Below, piece by piece: positions 42,418 to 50,648 of a DNA stretch of 64,000 nucleotides; position 1 is the stretch's first letter; the number at the start of each line of letters is the position of its first letter. Source of the DNA: Streptomyces fulvoviolaceus (GTDB taxonomy: Bacteria > Actinomycetota > Actinomycetes > Streptomycetales > Streptomycetaceae); assembly GCF_000718165.1 (NCBI RefSeq), contig NZ_JOEY01000020.1, positions 1 to 64,000 of the forward strand, given 5' to 3'. Below the pieces are notes generated by a model. It did not search any database and was not told the origin of the DNA. It worked only from the letters and a program-made list of their open reading frames with translations. Both the position numbers and the translations under genes were made by a program.

Positions 42418-43890
42418 ATGAGCAACAGCAGGGGCAGAGGGCTGCAGGCCAATGCCCTCGGCACGTTCGACACCGTGGTGATGGCCGTAGCGGGCAGTGC
42501 ACCCGCGTACTCGATCGCCGCGAGCACCGCGGTGCTGGTCGGTGCGGTGGGACTGGCCAGCCCGGCGGCCCTGTTGTACTGCGCGATACCCATGCTGGGC
42601 ATCGCGCTCGCGTTCAGCTATCTCGGCCGGATCGACGTGAACGCGGGCGCCAGTTACTCCTGGGTGGGGCGTACGCTGCATCCCTTTCTGGGCTTCATCA
42701 GCGGCTGGGCGCTGGTGATCTCGGCGACCATCTTCATGGTGGCCGGTTCGCTGCCCGCCGGGTCGATGACGCTCGCCCTCTTCGACGACAAGCTCGCGCA
42801 GAACACCGCGCTGTCCACGGTGGTGGGGGCCGGCTGGTTCCTGGTCATGCTGCTTGTGGTGCTCGGTGGCGCCCGCCTCACCGTCCGTGCGCAGCTCCTC
42901 ATGTCCGGTGTCGAGCTGGCCATTCTGGCCGTGTTCGCGGTGCTCGCCTTCTTCCACACCGGCAACGCCCGTGCGTTCGACTGGTCCTGGCTGGGCTTCG
43001 GCCACTTCGACGGGATGGCGGGCTTCGCCTCGGGCGCGCTGATCGCCGCGTTCTACTACTGGGGCTGGGACGTCACCAGCAACCTGAGCGAGGAGACCCG
43101 CAACAGCCGCCGTACGACCGGACTCGCGGGGCTGATCGGGGTCGGCATCGTCTTCCTGCTCTTCGAGGTGTTCACCATCGCGGTGAACGTCATCCTCTCC
43201 TCACGGCAGATCGAGGACAACGACGCCAACGTGCTGGCCGTGCTCGGCGAGGAGGTCTGGCCGGGCTGGGGCGGCAAGCTGCTGATCGTGGCGGTGATGC
43301 TCTCCACCATCGCCACGCTGGAGACCACGCTCATCCAGGTCACGCGCTCGCTGTTCGCGATGGGCCGGGACCGTACGATGCCGTCCGCGCTGGGCCGGGT
43401 GCACCGCCGGTGGAACACGCCCTGGGTCGCGATCGTGGTGGTCGGGGCGGTGGCGCTGGTGATGTTCATCGCCGCCAACTCCCTGGGCACGGTGGGCGAC
43501 ATCCTCTCCGACGCCATCTCGGCGATCGGTCTGCAGATCGCCGTCTACTACGGACTGGCCGGACTCGCGGTGGTCGTCGCCTACCGCAAGATGCTGCTGA
43601 AGTCGGTGACCGACTTCGTCCTGGGCGGGCTGTGGCCGCTGTTCGGCGCCCTGTTCATGTTCTGGATCTTCTTCGAGTCGCTGGGCGAGCTCGACACCGC
43701 CGCGGTCGTGATCGGCATCGGCGGGCTGGCCGTGGGCCTGGTCCCGATGCTCTGGTACTGGAAGCGGGGCAGCGAGTACTACCGGCCCGCAAGACTGGAC
43801 GCCAGCCGCACCGTCCAGGTGGACTACGTCCCGGTGGGCGCGCCGGCCGGGGCCTCCCGTGTCCACCAGGGTCTCCCCACCGACTTCTGA
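42418..43890 (+). CDS. APC family amino acid/polyamine permease
   Basis: A 490-residue transporter with 12 membrane helices. APC signatures: LGTFDTVVMAVAGSAPAYSI in helix 1, FSYLGRIDVNAGASYSWVGR in helix 2-3, GWDVTSNLSEETRNSRRTTG in helix 6 and an end SEYYRPARLDAS. GGAGAG 12 bases before ATG. First gene of a two-gene operon with the 319-residue unknown protein. Substrate probably an amino acid or amine; the possible GlnR-like box is weak support for nitrogen control. Confidence 0.9.
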   Translation: MSNSRGRGLQANALGTFDTVVMAVAGSAPAYSIAASTAVLVGAVGLASPAALLYCAIPMLGIALAFSYLGRIDVNAGASYSWVGRTLHPFLGFISGWALVISATIFMVAGSLPAGSMTLALFDDKLAQNTALSTVVGAGWFLVMLLVVLGGARLTVRAQLLMSGVELAILAVFAVLAFFHTGNARAFDWSWLGFGHFDGMAGFASGALIAAFYYWGWDVTSNLSEETRNSRRTTGLAGLIGVGIVFLLFEVFTIAVNVILSSRQIEDNDANVLAVLGEEVWPGWGGKLLIVAVMLSTIATLETTLIQVTRSLFAMGRDRTMPSALGRVHRRWNTPWVAIVVVGAVALVMFIAANSLGTVGDILSDAISAIGLQIAVYYGLAGLAVVVAYRKMLLKSVTDFVLGGLWPLFGALFMFWIFFESLGELDTAAVVIGIGGLAVGLVPMLWYWKRGSEYYRPARLDASRTVQVDYVPVGAPAGASRVHQGLPTDF

Positions 43891-43901
43891 GGGGTACTCC
43901 G

Positions 43902-44861
43902 ATGGCGCGAGGCCGTTTCGCTCCCGACTTCGATCCCGACTGCGGGGACGTCCCCCTCACCACCGCCCGCCAGGACATCGTCATCGGCCGCTGGCAGGGA
44001 CTGCGCGAGCTGCTGCGGGCCACCGGCCCCGACTGGCTCGCCCGGGGCCACCGGGTCCGGGTGCTCGCCCAGGCCTGTGCGGACAGTTCGACGGCGGAGT
44101 CGTGGCTGGCCGCGGAGCCGCACAGCGCCGACGCGCTGCTGCTGCGCGCGGCGACCGAGACGGCCCGGGCGTTCAACCTGGCCATCTCCGCGGGGCGAGG
44201 CGTGCCGATCGACCCGAACCGCATCGACGCCGCCGTGCTGACCTGTCTCCAGGCCGCGGAGGCCTACCTCGACGACCCGACGCCATGGGTCTCGCTCATC
44301 TCCGTGGCACGGCTGTACCCGTCCGGGGTGCGGAGGCAGGAACTGGCGCGCTGGTGGGACCAGTTGCACGGACGGGACCCGTACAGCGTGGAGGGCCATC
44401 TCCAGGTGCTGCACTACTACTCGTCACGCTGGCACGGCTCGCACGGTCTGATGTACGACTTCGCCCGCGACGCGGCCGGCGTGGCGCCGCCCGGCTGCGC
44501 ACTGCCGGTGCTGGTGCAGTACGCCCGGGTCGAGGAGTACCGGTACGCCCTGGACGTGGCCGAGGGCGGGCAGGCGGCCGTGGGGTTCGGGCAGCACTGG
44601 AGCAACGACGGGGCCGTGAGCGACGTACGGCGCACCTGGCAGCGCTGGATCTCGGGCCGGCCCGAGAGCGTCGTCATCCCCGGCGAGCTGCGCGACCTCA
44701 ACTACCTTGCCCACGCGGCCTGTCACGCGGGACTCACGGACGTCGCCGCCCCGCTGCTGCGGATGCTCGGGCCGCGGGCCACGCGTACTCCGTGGTCGTA
44801 CACCGGGGACCCGGAGCAGCAGTTCACCAAGTGGCGCAAGGAGTTCAAGGTGCGGGGATGA
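43902..44861 (+). CDS. Hypothetical protein in APC permease operon
   Basis: A 319-residue soluble helical protein. Segments LRELLRATGPDWLARGHRVR, QACADSSTAESWLAAEPHSA, LQAAEAYLDDPTPWVSLISV, QVLHYYSSRWHGSHGLMYDF and LVQYARVEEYRYALDVAEGG suggest TPR-like helical hairpins. No signal peptide or enzyme motif. It starts 11 bases after the permease stop with GAGGGG at nine bases, so it is cotranscribed and probably coupled. It may be an accessory to, or a user of, the transported amine; I do not recognise the family. Confidence 0.72.
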   Translation: MARGRFAPDFDPDCGDVPLTTARQDIVIGRWQGLRELLRATGPDWLARGHRVRVLAQACADSSTAESWLAAEPHSADALLLRAATETARAFNLAISAGRGVPIDPNRIDAAVLTCLQAAEAYLDDPTPWVSLISVARLYPSGVRRQELARWWDQLHGRDPYSVEGHLQVLHYYSSRWHGSHGLMYDFARDAAGVAPPGCALPVLVQYARVEEYRYALDVAEGGQAAVGFGQHWSNDGAVSDVRRTWQRWISGRPESVVIPGELRDLNYLAHAACHAGLTDVAAPLLRMLGPRATRTPWSYTGDPEQQFTKWRKEFKVRG

Positions 44862-44888
44862 TCACTGCACGTTGGGTAGGACCGTGCC

Positions 44889-45479
44889 ATGCCCTTTCCC
44901 GATGAGCCGAGCACGGCGACCGTGGTGGACCACCGGCCCGAGTGGCGGCAGGAGTTCGAGGTGATCGCCGCACAGGTGGCCCGGGCGCTGGGGGGTGTCG
45001 CCCTGGCTGTCGACCACGTCGGTTCCACCTCCGTGCCGGGGCTGGCGGCGAAGGACTGTGTGGACGTCCAGGTGCGGGTGGCGCGGATCGACGAGGTCCG
45101 CGTCACCCGGCTGTTCGGCGCGATCGGCTTCCGGCTGCGGCCGGAGCCGTGGAACCGGTCGGAGACGTCGTCCGGACAGGAGTGCCGGAAGCTGGTCTTC
45201 GCACCGCCCGTCGGAGCGCGGCGGTGCAATGTGCATGTCCGGGAGGACGGGGGCGCAGGCGCGCGCCTCGCCCTGCTGTTCCGGGACTACTTGCGGGCCG
45301 ATCCGGTGGCCCGTGCGGCGTGGGGCGACTTCAAACGGCGGCTGGCGGGGAGCGTGCCCGACCTCCTGGCGAACGGGCAGATCAAGGCTCCGGCGACCGT
45401 GGTCCTGATGAGGGCCGCCGAGCGCTGGGCCGGGGCGACGGGCTGGAGCCCGCCGGCGGCCAGGCCCGTCGGCCACTGA
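44889..45479 (+). CDS. GrpB/UPF0157 nucleotidyltransferase-fold protein
   Basis: A 196-residue member of the GrpB family: VDHRPEWRQEFEVIAAQVAR, AVDHVGSTSVPGLAAKDCVD with the G-S-T-x-x-x-G and D-x-D-like motif of the minimal nucleotidyltransferase fold, CRKLVFAPPVGARRCNVHVR, and ALLFRDYLRADPVARAAW. Actual biochemical function is unknown. Its start is 28 bases after the preceding stop with GGTAGGA upstream, so it may belong to the same transcript. Confidence 0.88.
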   Translation: MPFPDEPSTATVVDHRPEWRQEFEVIAAQVARALGGVALAVDHVGSTSVPGLAAKDCVDVQVRVARIDEVRVTRLFGAIGFRLRPEPWNRSETSSGQECRKLVFAPPVGARRCNVHVREDGGAGARLALLFRDYLRADPVARAAWGDFKRRLAGSVPDLLANGQIKAPATVVLMRAAERWAGATGWSPPAARPVGH

Positions 45480-45714
45480 CCGCGACGGGAGCGTGCCGCC
45501 CGCCCTGATCCACTCCTGCCGCGTCATGGAGCCACGGACGCGGTGCCGGGCCGAGCCCCTCTCGGGGGCGGTGGCGGGGAGGAGGGGTGGAGCGGAGTCA
45601 GGGGCGGCCGTCATCGGGCGGGGGTTCTTCCTTTCGGCGTGCGGCCGCGATCAGCAGCCTTGTGCCGTCCTGCCCCACTTGCTAGGCGTGTGCAGTAAAA
45701 GGCCGTGGCACGTC

Positions 45715-45748
45715 TTCCCCATGAGCGGGGAAAGTCCCCTGTCAGGGG
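45715..45748. terminator. Two adjacent small hairpins between grpB-like and proteasome genes
   Basis: TTCCCC-atgagc-GGGGAA (45715-45732) and CCCCTGTCAGGGG (45736-45748). They lie at the end of the leftward proteasome gene, whose stop codon is within the second. Likely termination or 3'-end structure. Confidence 0.5.
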
Positions 45749-46596
45749 CTCGCGTTCGGTCCGTCCGGCCTGCTGCTGCGTTGCTCGACCATCTCGCGGC
45801 TCAGGTTCTCGGTCTCCGTCTCGGACAGGCGCTCGAAGCCGTCCTCGGTGATGACCGAGACGATGGGGAAGATACGGCGGTTGATGTCCGGGCCGCCGGT
45901 CGCGGAGTCGTCGTCCGCCGCGTCGTACAGGGCCTGCAGCGCGGACAGGGCGGCCTCGCGCCGGTCCATGCCCTTGCGGAACAGCTTCTTCAACGCGCCC
46001 CGGGCGTACGGCGATCCGGAGCCCTCGGCGTGGAAGTCCGTCTTCTCGTACAGTCCGCCGGCGACGTCGAAGCTGAAGATGCGGCCCTTCTCGCCCTCGG
46101 GGGCCGAGGCGTCGTAGCCGGTGAGGAGCGGTACGACGGCGAGGCCCTGCATGGCCTGGCCGAGGTTCTGCCGGATCATGCCGGCCAGGCGCCGCGCCTT
46201 TCCGTCGAGGCTCATCGCGACGCCCTCGATCTTCTCGAAGTGCGTCAGTTCGACCTGGTAGAGCTTGACCATGTCCAGGGCGAGTCCGACGGTACCGGCG
46301 AAGGCGACCGCCGTGTAGTCGTCCGCGGGGTGCACCTTCTCCAGGTCGCGCTGGGCGATGAGGTTGCCCATGGTGGCCCTGCGGTCGCCGGCGATCAGCA
46401 CGCCGTCGCGGTAGGCGAGGGCCAGCACGGTGGTGCCGTGCGGCACTTGGTCGGGTGCGGCCACCACGCCGTCGGGGAGGACGCGGCGTGTGCTCAGCAG
46501 CTCCGGCCGGTGTGCCGCCAGGAAATCGGCGAAGGACGAGGTCCCGGGAGTGAAGAACTCCTCCCCTAACCGCCCGCCGTTCTCGTTCCACGTCAT
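45742..46596 (-). CDS. Orphan proteasome subunit beta
   Basis: A 284-residue 20S beta subunit. Residues 1-54 are a propeptide (FFTPGTSSFADFLAAHRPEL, ending at HG). Thr55 becomes the catalytic Thr1 in TTVLALAYRDGVLIAGDRRA; Asp71 (D17) and Lys87 (K33, in RDLEKV) are intact, so it should be active. The rest follows PrcB closely (LARMIRQNLGQAMQGLAVVP-like region, ALYDAADDDSATGGPD, RIFPIVSVITEDGFERL). Unlike the usual Streptomyces cluster, there is no pup, alpha subunit, dop, pafA or ATPase beside it. GGGGGAG six bases before the ATG. It is probably a second beta gene (a prcB paralogue). Confidence 0.93.
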   Translation of the reverse strand: MTWNENGGRLGEEFFTPGTSSFADFLAAHRPELLSTRRVLPDGVVAAPDQVPHGTTVLALAYRDGVLIAGDRRATMGNLIAQRDLEKVHPADDYTAVAFAGTVGLALDMVKLYQVELTHFEKIEGVAMSLDGKARRLAGMIRQNLGQAMQGLAVVPLLTGYDASAPEGEKGRIFSFDVAGGLYEKTDFHAEGSGSPYARGALKKLFRKGMDRREAALSALQALYDAADDDSATGGPDINRRIFPIVSVITEDGFERLSETETENLSREMVEQRSSRPDGPNASP

Positions 46597-46670
46597 GGCA
46601 CTCCCCCTCGCCTCCGGGCCGACAACGGAAGTCCTACCAGGACCCGGGGGACGGGAAACACCGGTCGTGC

Positions 46671-47612
46671 TCAGAGGGCCTTGCGCCGGATCAGCACCCC
46701 GAGCACGACCAGACCCGGGACCAGCGGGAGCCACACGGTCAGCAGCCGGTAGCCGAGCACGGCGGAGGCGGCCGCAGCGGCCGGCGCTCCCGTGGCGGTG
46801 AACGCGAGGGCGAGCGCGGCGTCGAGGGAGCCGAGGCCGCCCGGGGTGGGCAGCAGGGCGGCCGCGCTGCTCGCGGCGAAGTAGAGCAGCGCCACCCGGA
46901 CCGGGGCCAGGGGCAGGTCGACGGCCCGGGTGACGGCGATCAGCACAAGCGCGTGCAGTACGGCGAAGCCCAGCGAACCGCCCCACAGGGCAGCCGCCCG
47001 GTGCGGTCGCGCGTGAACGGCCCGGATGTCCGCGAGCACCAGGGCCGGCGCCCGTCGCCACCGCGGCCACAGCGCGCCGCCCAGCAGGACGATCAGGCCG
47101 ATGGCCGCGACGGCCAGGGCGATCCAGCCGGCGGAAAGGTGCGCAAGCCCCAGGGTGCCGGGACAGGCTGCCGCGAGTACGGCGATCAGGGCTCCCCGTA
47201 CGACCCCGCAGGCCGTGGCCTTGACCGCGAGCGCGGTCGCCGAGCGGCCCGCCGGCAGCCCGCAGCGCATGAGGAAGCGGAGGTTCACCGCACCCGCGCC
47301 GAGACCGGCGGGCAACAGCTGGCCTGCGGCGGAGGCGGCGAACTGCGCGGCCACCAGCCGCCGGGAGGGCAGTGGCCGTAGCACCGCGCCCTGCTGGGCG
47401 AGCGCGGCGCACGCCCAGGTCGCGGCGGCGGCCGTGGCGGCGACGAGCAGCCAGCCGTGGTCGGCGACGGCGAGGCGCAGGGCCCCGGTCTCCAGCACGG
47501 GCCAGTGGCGTCGGGCCAGGCAGACCGCGGTCACCAGGACGGCGAGCGTGAGGGCGGTGTGCCAGTGGGCGCGTCTGCGGGCGGGCGCGACGGTGATCTG
47601 CTCGGACGTCAT
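46671..47612 (-). CDS. Flippase-like (AglD/MprF-type) membrane protein
   Basis: A 313-residue protein with about seven to eight membrane helices. FAASAAGQLLPAGLGAGAVN, LRFLMRCGLPAGRSATALAV and AALLPTPGGLGSLDAALALA match the lysylphosphatidylglycerol synthase TM region / flippase-like domain (UPF0104). It is encoded directly after a GT39-type glycosyltransferase with ATGA overlap, which suggests that they glycosylate or translocate a polyprenyl-linked sugar together. Confidence 0.85.
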   Translation of the reverse strand: MTSEQITVAPARRRAHWHTALTLAVLVTAVCLARRHWPVLETGALRLAVADHGWLLVAATAAAATWACAALAQQGAVLRPLPSRRLVAAQFAASAAGQLLPAGLGAGAVNLRFLMRCGLPAGRSATALAVKATACGVVRGALIAVLAAACPGTLGLAHLSAGWIALAVAAIGLIVLLGGALWPRWRRAPALVLADIRAVHARPHRAAALWGGSLGFAVLHALVLIAVTRAVDLPLAPVRVALLYFAASSAAALLPTPGGLGSLDAALALAFTATGAPAAAAASAVLGYRLLTVWLPLVPGLVVLGVLIRRKAL

Positions 47613-49105
47613 GCGGGCCCGTCCTCGCGTGCGCTCGGCGCGATGTGGACGTGCAGGGGGGCGGACCGGTGGGCCACCCAGTCGCGGGCGTACGCGGGTG
47701 GCGGGTCGCCGGGCCGGCTGATGGCAGCCACCGGCATGCGGCGGGCGGTGCGGAGGATGTCGGCCTTGGTGCTGTTGGCGTTGTTGCCGTGCGTCGCAGC
47801 CGAGGAGCAGCCGGTGTAGTAGGCGATCGGGATCGCCCGGTGCCCGATGAGCAGGCAGGGCGGGCGCACTCCGAGGCGGTGGAGTTCGGCCGCGGTGCGG
47901 GCCCAGTCGCGGTGGAGGGCCGTGGTGCGCCGCGCCGTGTGGTCCAGGACGGCGTACTGCACGGCGAGGTGTCCGGCCAACCCGAGCGCGACGAGGGTCG
48001 CCGCCAACGGGCGCCATCGGCCGTTCGGCGTGGTGACCAGGTGGAACAGCGCGTCCGCGACCGGGATCGCGAGCAACGCGTAGGCGGGGAGCAGAAAGCG
48101 GGGCGCCGCGTAGCCGATCATGAACAGGTACGGCACGGCGGCCGTCGTGGCGCAGAGCAGCGGGAGCGAGGTGCGCCCGGTGCGCCGGGCCCGGACCGCG
48201 ACGGCAAGGCCGACGGCGGCGAGCAGCGGGAGGACGAACCACCAGGCCATGACCGCGGGGTGCGGCATCGATCCGGTGCACGGGCGGCACAGGGTCCGGC
48301 CGACGAGGCTGCGCAGTTGGTCGTCGACGGCGAAATGCCATCCGAGTCCGCCCTGGATCCGGGAGGCGTCGGACAGACGCTGCCCCAGGCCGCCGTAACC
48401 GACGTACGCCTCGATCACCCACTGGCCGGCGCCCACGACGAGTCCGCCCACGAGTGCGGCGGCGAGCCGGCCGTGGCGGGCCACGGCCGCGAGGACGAGG
48501 AGCGGGAGCGTGACCCACACGGCGTCGGTGGGCCGCATCCACGCCATGAGCGCGGCGCCCGCCACGACGCCCCACAGGGCCGCGCGGTCGATCCTGTCCG
48601 CCCGGGCCCGCAGGAAGCAGCCGACGCAGGCCAGCGCGCCGATCGCGACCCAGTAGTTGGGCATGGCCTGCGGGCCGTAGAACAGCGTCACCCACAACGA
48701 GCCGAAGAGGGCGCCGGCGGCGGCCAGGACGCGGGCGGGGAACAGTCCGCGCCAGGCGCGCAGCGCGAGGTAGAGGCCGAGGCCGGACAGCAGCGCGAGA
48801 TAGACGCGCAGCAGCGGGGTGGAGTCCGACCAGCCGGCGATCGGGGCCACGAGCAGGGAGACACCACGGGCGCGCGGTGCGCTGAAGAAGGCGGCCGGGG
48901 CCTGGGTGCCGACCTGGCTGACGTAGACCGTCTCGTCCCAGCCGAGGCCCATGCCCGGGCGGACAAGGGCGAGTTGGGCGACCGTGAAGGCGACGGCCAC
49001 CACGGCGAGCAGGCCGTCACCCCGCGCCCGCCGGGACGCGCCGGACACGGTCGCCGGATCGCGCCGTCGCATACCGACAAGCATCGCGTTCTCGCCGTGA
49101 CCCAT
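47609..49105 (-). CDS. GT39-like polyprenyl-sugar glycosyltransferase
   Basis: A 498-residue GT-C glycosyltransferase with about ten to eleven membrane helices. The first loop has MGLGWDETVYVSQVG, with the GWDE catalytic acidic residue of ArnT/PMT-like enzymes. C-terminal extracellular part (about 415-495) is soluble with Cys residues (VRPPCLLIGHR, YYTGCSSA). It uses a polyprenyl-phosphate sugar donor outside the membrane. AGGGG lies six bases before the ATG. Coupled to the flippase-like gene. Confidence 0.85.
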   Translation of the reverse strand: MGHGENAMLVGMRRRDPATVSGASRRARGDGLLAVVAVAFTVAQLALVRPGMGLGWDETVYVSQVGTQAPAAFFSAPRARGVSLLVAPIAGWSDSTPLLRVYLALLSGLGLYLALRAWRGLFPARVLAAAGALFGSLWVTLFYGPQAMPNYWVAIGALACVGCFLRARADRIDRAALWGVVAGAALMAWMRPTDAVWVTLPLLVLAAVARHGRLAAALVGGLVVGAGQWVIEAYVGYGGLGQRLSDASRIQGGLGWHFAVDDQLRSLVGRTLCRPCTGSMPHPAVMAWWFVLPLLAAVGLAVAVRARRTGRTSLPLLCATTAAVPYLFMIGYAAPRFLLPAYALLAIPVADALFHLVTTPNGRWRPLAATLVALGLAGHLAVQYAVLDHTARRTTALHRDWARTAAELHRLGVRPPCLLIGHRAIPIAYYTGCSSAATHGNNANSTKADILRTARRMPVAAISRPGDPPPAYARDWVAHRSAPLHVHIAPSAREDGPA

Positions 49106-49462
49106 CGTCCACCCCTCACCCCTACACGTCGTAGGGCTTCTCAGACCCGAAGACGGGAGCCGGAGCAGGAAAACATCAGCAAACTAACCCGTATCGGACA
49201 GGCGTGCCGGGTGGAGTTCGGCCAGGTGCCTGACGCCTCACGGCGCGTGGCCGGGAACAGCGCGCCCGCAGCCCGGCGCATGCGAACATCGCCGAGAGCC
49301 CGATCGTCGCTGCGGGCAGGGCCGGCGCGGGCAGCAGCACCGTCTCGCGGCCGATCCGGTCCGAGGCCACGCCCGACAGCCCGACACCAGGAGCGCGGCA
49401 AGCATGCCCGCGTCCCCCTGGGCCTGATCACCGACCGGACTCCCGCCAAGGCGGCGCCGCGC
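49106..49462. other. Spacer holding a decayed MFS gene
   Basis: No intact gene. The minus strand carries recognisable but frameshifted MFS transporter sequence (see 49170-49440). The remainder is the upstream region of the GT39 gene with an AT-richer patch around 49170-49195. Confidence 0.6.
49170..49440 (-). pseudogene. MFS transporter remnant
   Basis: Read leftward, one frame gives MLAALLVSG and the next LSGVASDRIGRETVLLPAPA then LPAATIGLSAMFACAGLRA: loop 2-3 of a drug:H+ antiporter (G-x-x-SDRxGR) with flanking helices. A frame change is needed between VSG and SGVASDR near 49380. Only about 80 of some 400 codons remain and both ends fade into unrelated sequence. It is evidently a relic of gene loss between two functional genes. 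Confidence 0.65.
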
Positions 49463-49858
49463 TCAGTCGTGCGGGAACGAGTGGTGCTCGTGTGCGACCA
49501 GCCAGCGGCCCCGCTCCTTGCGCAGGCCGAAGGTGAGGCGCAGACGCAGGGTGGGGTAGGCGGCGAGTTCCTCCGGGGTGCCGCAGCGCAGCAGGGCGTG
49601 GGCGTAGGCGACGTCGGTTCCGGCGGTCACGTCGAGGGTGTCGATGTCGAAGCAGGCGCCCTGTGCCTGCCAGGCGAAGAAGGGCGGCCAGGCGGCGCGG
49701 TAGGCGTCGAGGCCTCGGATGCCGTCGTGCGGCGGCGGTACGTCGTACATCACGATGTCCTCGGCGTGGTCCGCGAGGACGCCGTCGAGGTCGCCCCGGT
49801 GGACGGCCTCGGCCCATCGGGTGATCAGGGTGCGGATCTGCGTTTCGTCGTCGGGCAA
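49463..49858 (-). CDS. SnoaL/NTF2-like protein
   Basis: A 131-residue cone-fold protein of the SgcJ/YybH type: TQIRTLITRWAEAVHRGDLD, GVLADHAEDIVMYDVPPPHD, RAAWPPFFAWQAQGACFDID and LRLTFGLRKERGRWLVAHEH. The TTG at 49858 has an ideal GGAG eight bases upstream and gives the usual family length; ATG 49915 is possible but would extend into the start region of the divergent kinase. The family includes isomerases, hydrolases and ligand-binding proteins; no specific role. Confidence 0.82.
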   Translation of the reverse strand: MPDDETQIRTLITRWAEAVHRGDLDGVLADHAEDIVMYDVPPPHDGIRGLDAYRAAWPPFFAWQAQGACFDIDTLDVTAGTDVAYAHALLRCGTPEELAAYPTLRLRLTFGLRKERGRWLVAHEHHSFPHD

Positions 49859-49946
49859 GGTGCGGGCTCCCTCCTCCCCCTCACTGACCAGACTGCGCCC
49901 TGTTCCTGAAGTCATCGACTCGACGCCGGGTGACACACTCTGCGGT

Positions 49947-50609
49947 GTGCGGCTGACTTTCGACGACCTCCTCACGCGCGCCCGCGGCCTCACACGGCCC
50001 GGGCGGCGCGCGATCCTCGGCATCGCCGGCAGCCCCGGCGCGGGCAAGACGACGCTCGCCGAGCATCTGGTGCGCGCGCTCAACGGGTCCGGTGAGCCGT
50101 GGGTCGCGCACGTCCCCATGGACGGCTTCCACCTCGCCGACGTCGAGCTGGACCGGCTCGGCCTGCGCGATCGCAAGGGCGCGCCCGACACCTTCGACGC
50201 GGCCGGGTACGCGGCTCTGCTGCGTCGGCTGCGCGAGGAGACCGACGGGGGCATCGTCTACGCGCCCGGCTTCGAGCGAGTGCTGGAGCAGCCGATCGCG
50301 GGGGCGATCCCGGTGCCGCCGACCGCCGAGCTGATCGTGACCGAGGGGAACTATCTGCTCCTCGACACCGGTGCGTGGGCCCTGCTCCGGCCCCAACTGG
50401 ACGAGGTGTGGTTCTGCGCGCTCGACGAGGACGAGCGCGTCCGGCGGCTCGTCGCCCGGCACGAGGAGTTCGGCAAGGCCCACGAGGAGGCGGTGGCCTG
50501 GGTGCTCCGCACCGATCAGCGCAACGCCGAGCTGGTCGCGGGGACGCGGGGGCGGGCGGACCTGGTGGTGCCGATGACTGCGCTGCCGCGCGTGGACGCG
50601 GAAGTGTGA
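49947..50609 (+). CDS. P-loop nucleoside/fructose kinase-like protein (uridine kinase/PanK fold)
   Basis: A 220-residue kinase. Walker A AILGIAGSPGAGKTTLAEHL, substrate loop VPMDGFHLADVELDRLGLRD, then RKGAPDTFDAAGYAALLRRL, GGIVYAPGFERVLEQPI and LIVTEGNYLLLDTGAW (Walker B-like). These match the YggC/FrcK-type kinases related to pantothenate and uridine kinase. The GTG at 49947 is seven bases from CACACT, so leaderless. Followed by a perfect GAAA-loop terminator. Substrate (a nucleoside, sugar or pantothenate-like) cannot be fixed. Confidence 0.85.
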   Translation: MRLTFDDLLTRARGLTRPGRRAILGIAGSPGAGKTTLAEHLVRALNGSGEPWVAHVPMDGFHLADVELDRLGLRDRKGAPDTFDAAGYAALLRRLREETDGGIVYAPGFERVLEQPIAGAIPVPPTAELIVTEGNYLLLDTGAWALLRPQLDEVWFCALDEDERVRRLVARHEEFGKAHEEAVAWVLRTDQRNAELVAGTRGRADLVVPMTALPRVDAEV

Positions 50610-50639
50610 GAAGGCCGAGCGAGAAATCGCTCGGCCTTC
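50610..50639. terminator. Perfect GAAA-loop terminator
   Basis: GAAGGCCGAGCGA-gaaa-TCGCTCGGCCTTC, a 13-base perfect stem with a GNRA-type loop directly after the kinase stop and before the convergent 609-residue gene; serves both. Confidence 0.88.
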
Positions 50640-50648
50640 CCCTGTGAC

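Noticed and set aside
45715..45748. CRISPR-repeat-like hairpin TTCCCC-n6-GGGGAA
   Set aside because: Single copy with no spacer array or cas genes; better explained as 3'-end structure of convergent genes.
49141..49449. Leftward 102-codon frame as a real small gene
   Set aside because: The useful homology is split between this frame and its neighbour; it is better described as an MFS relic.
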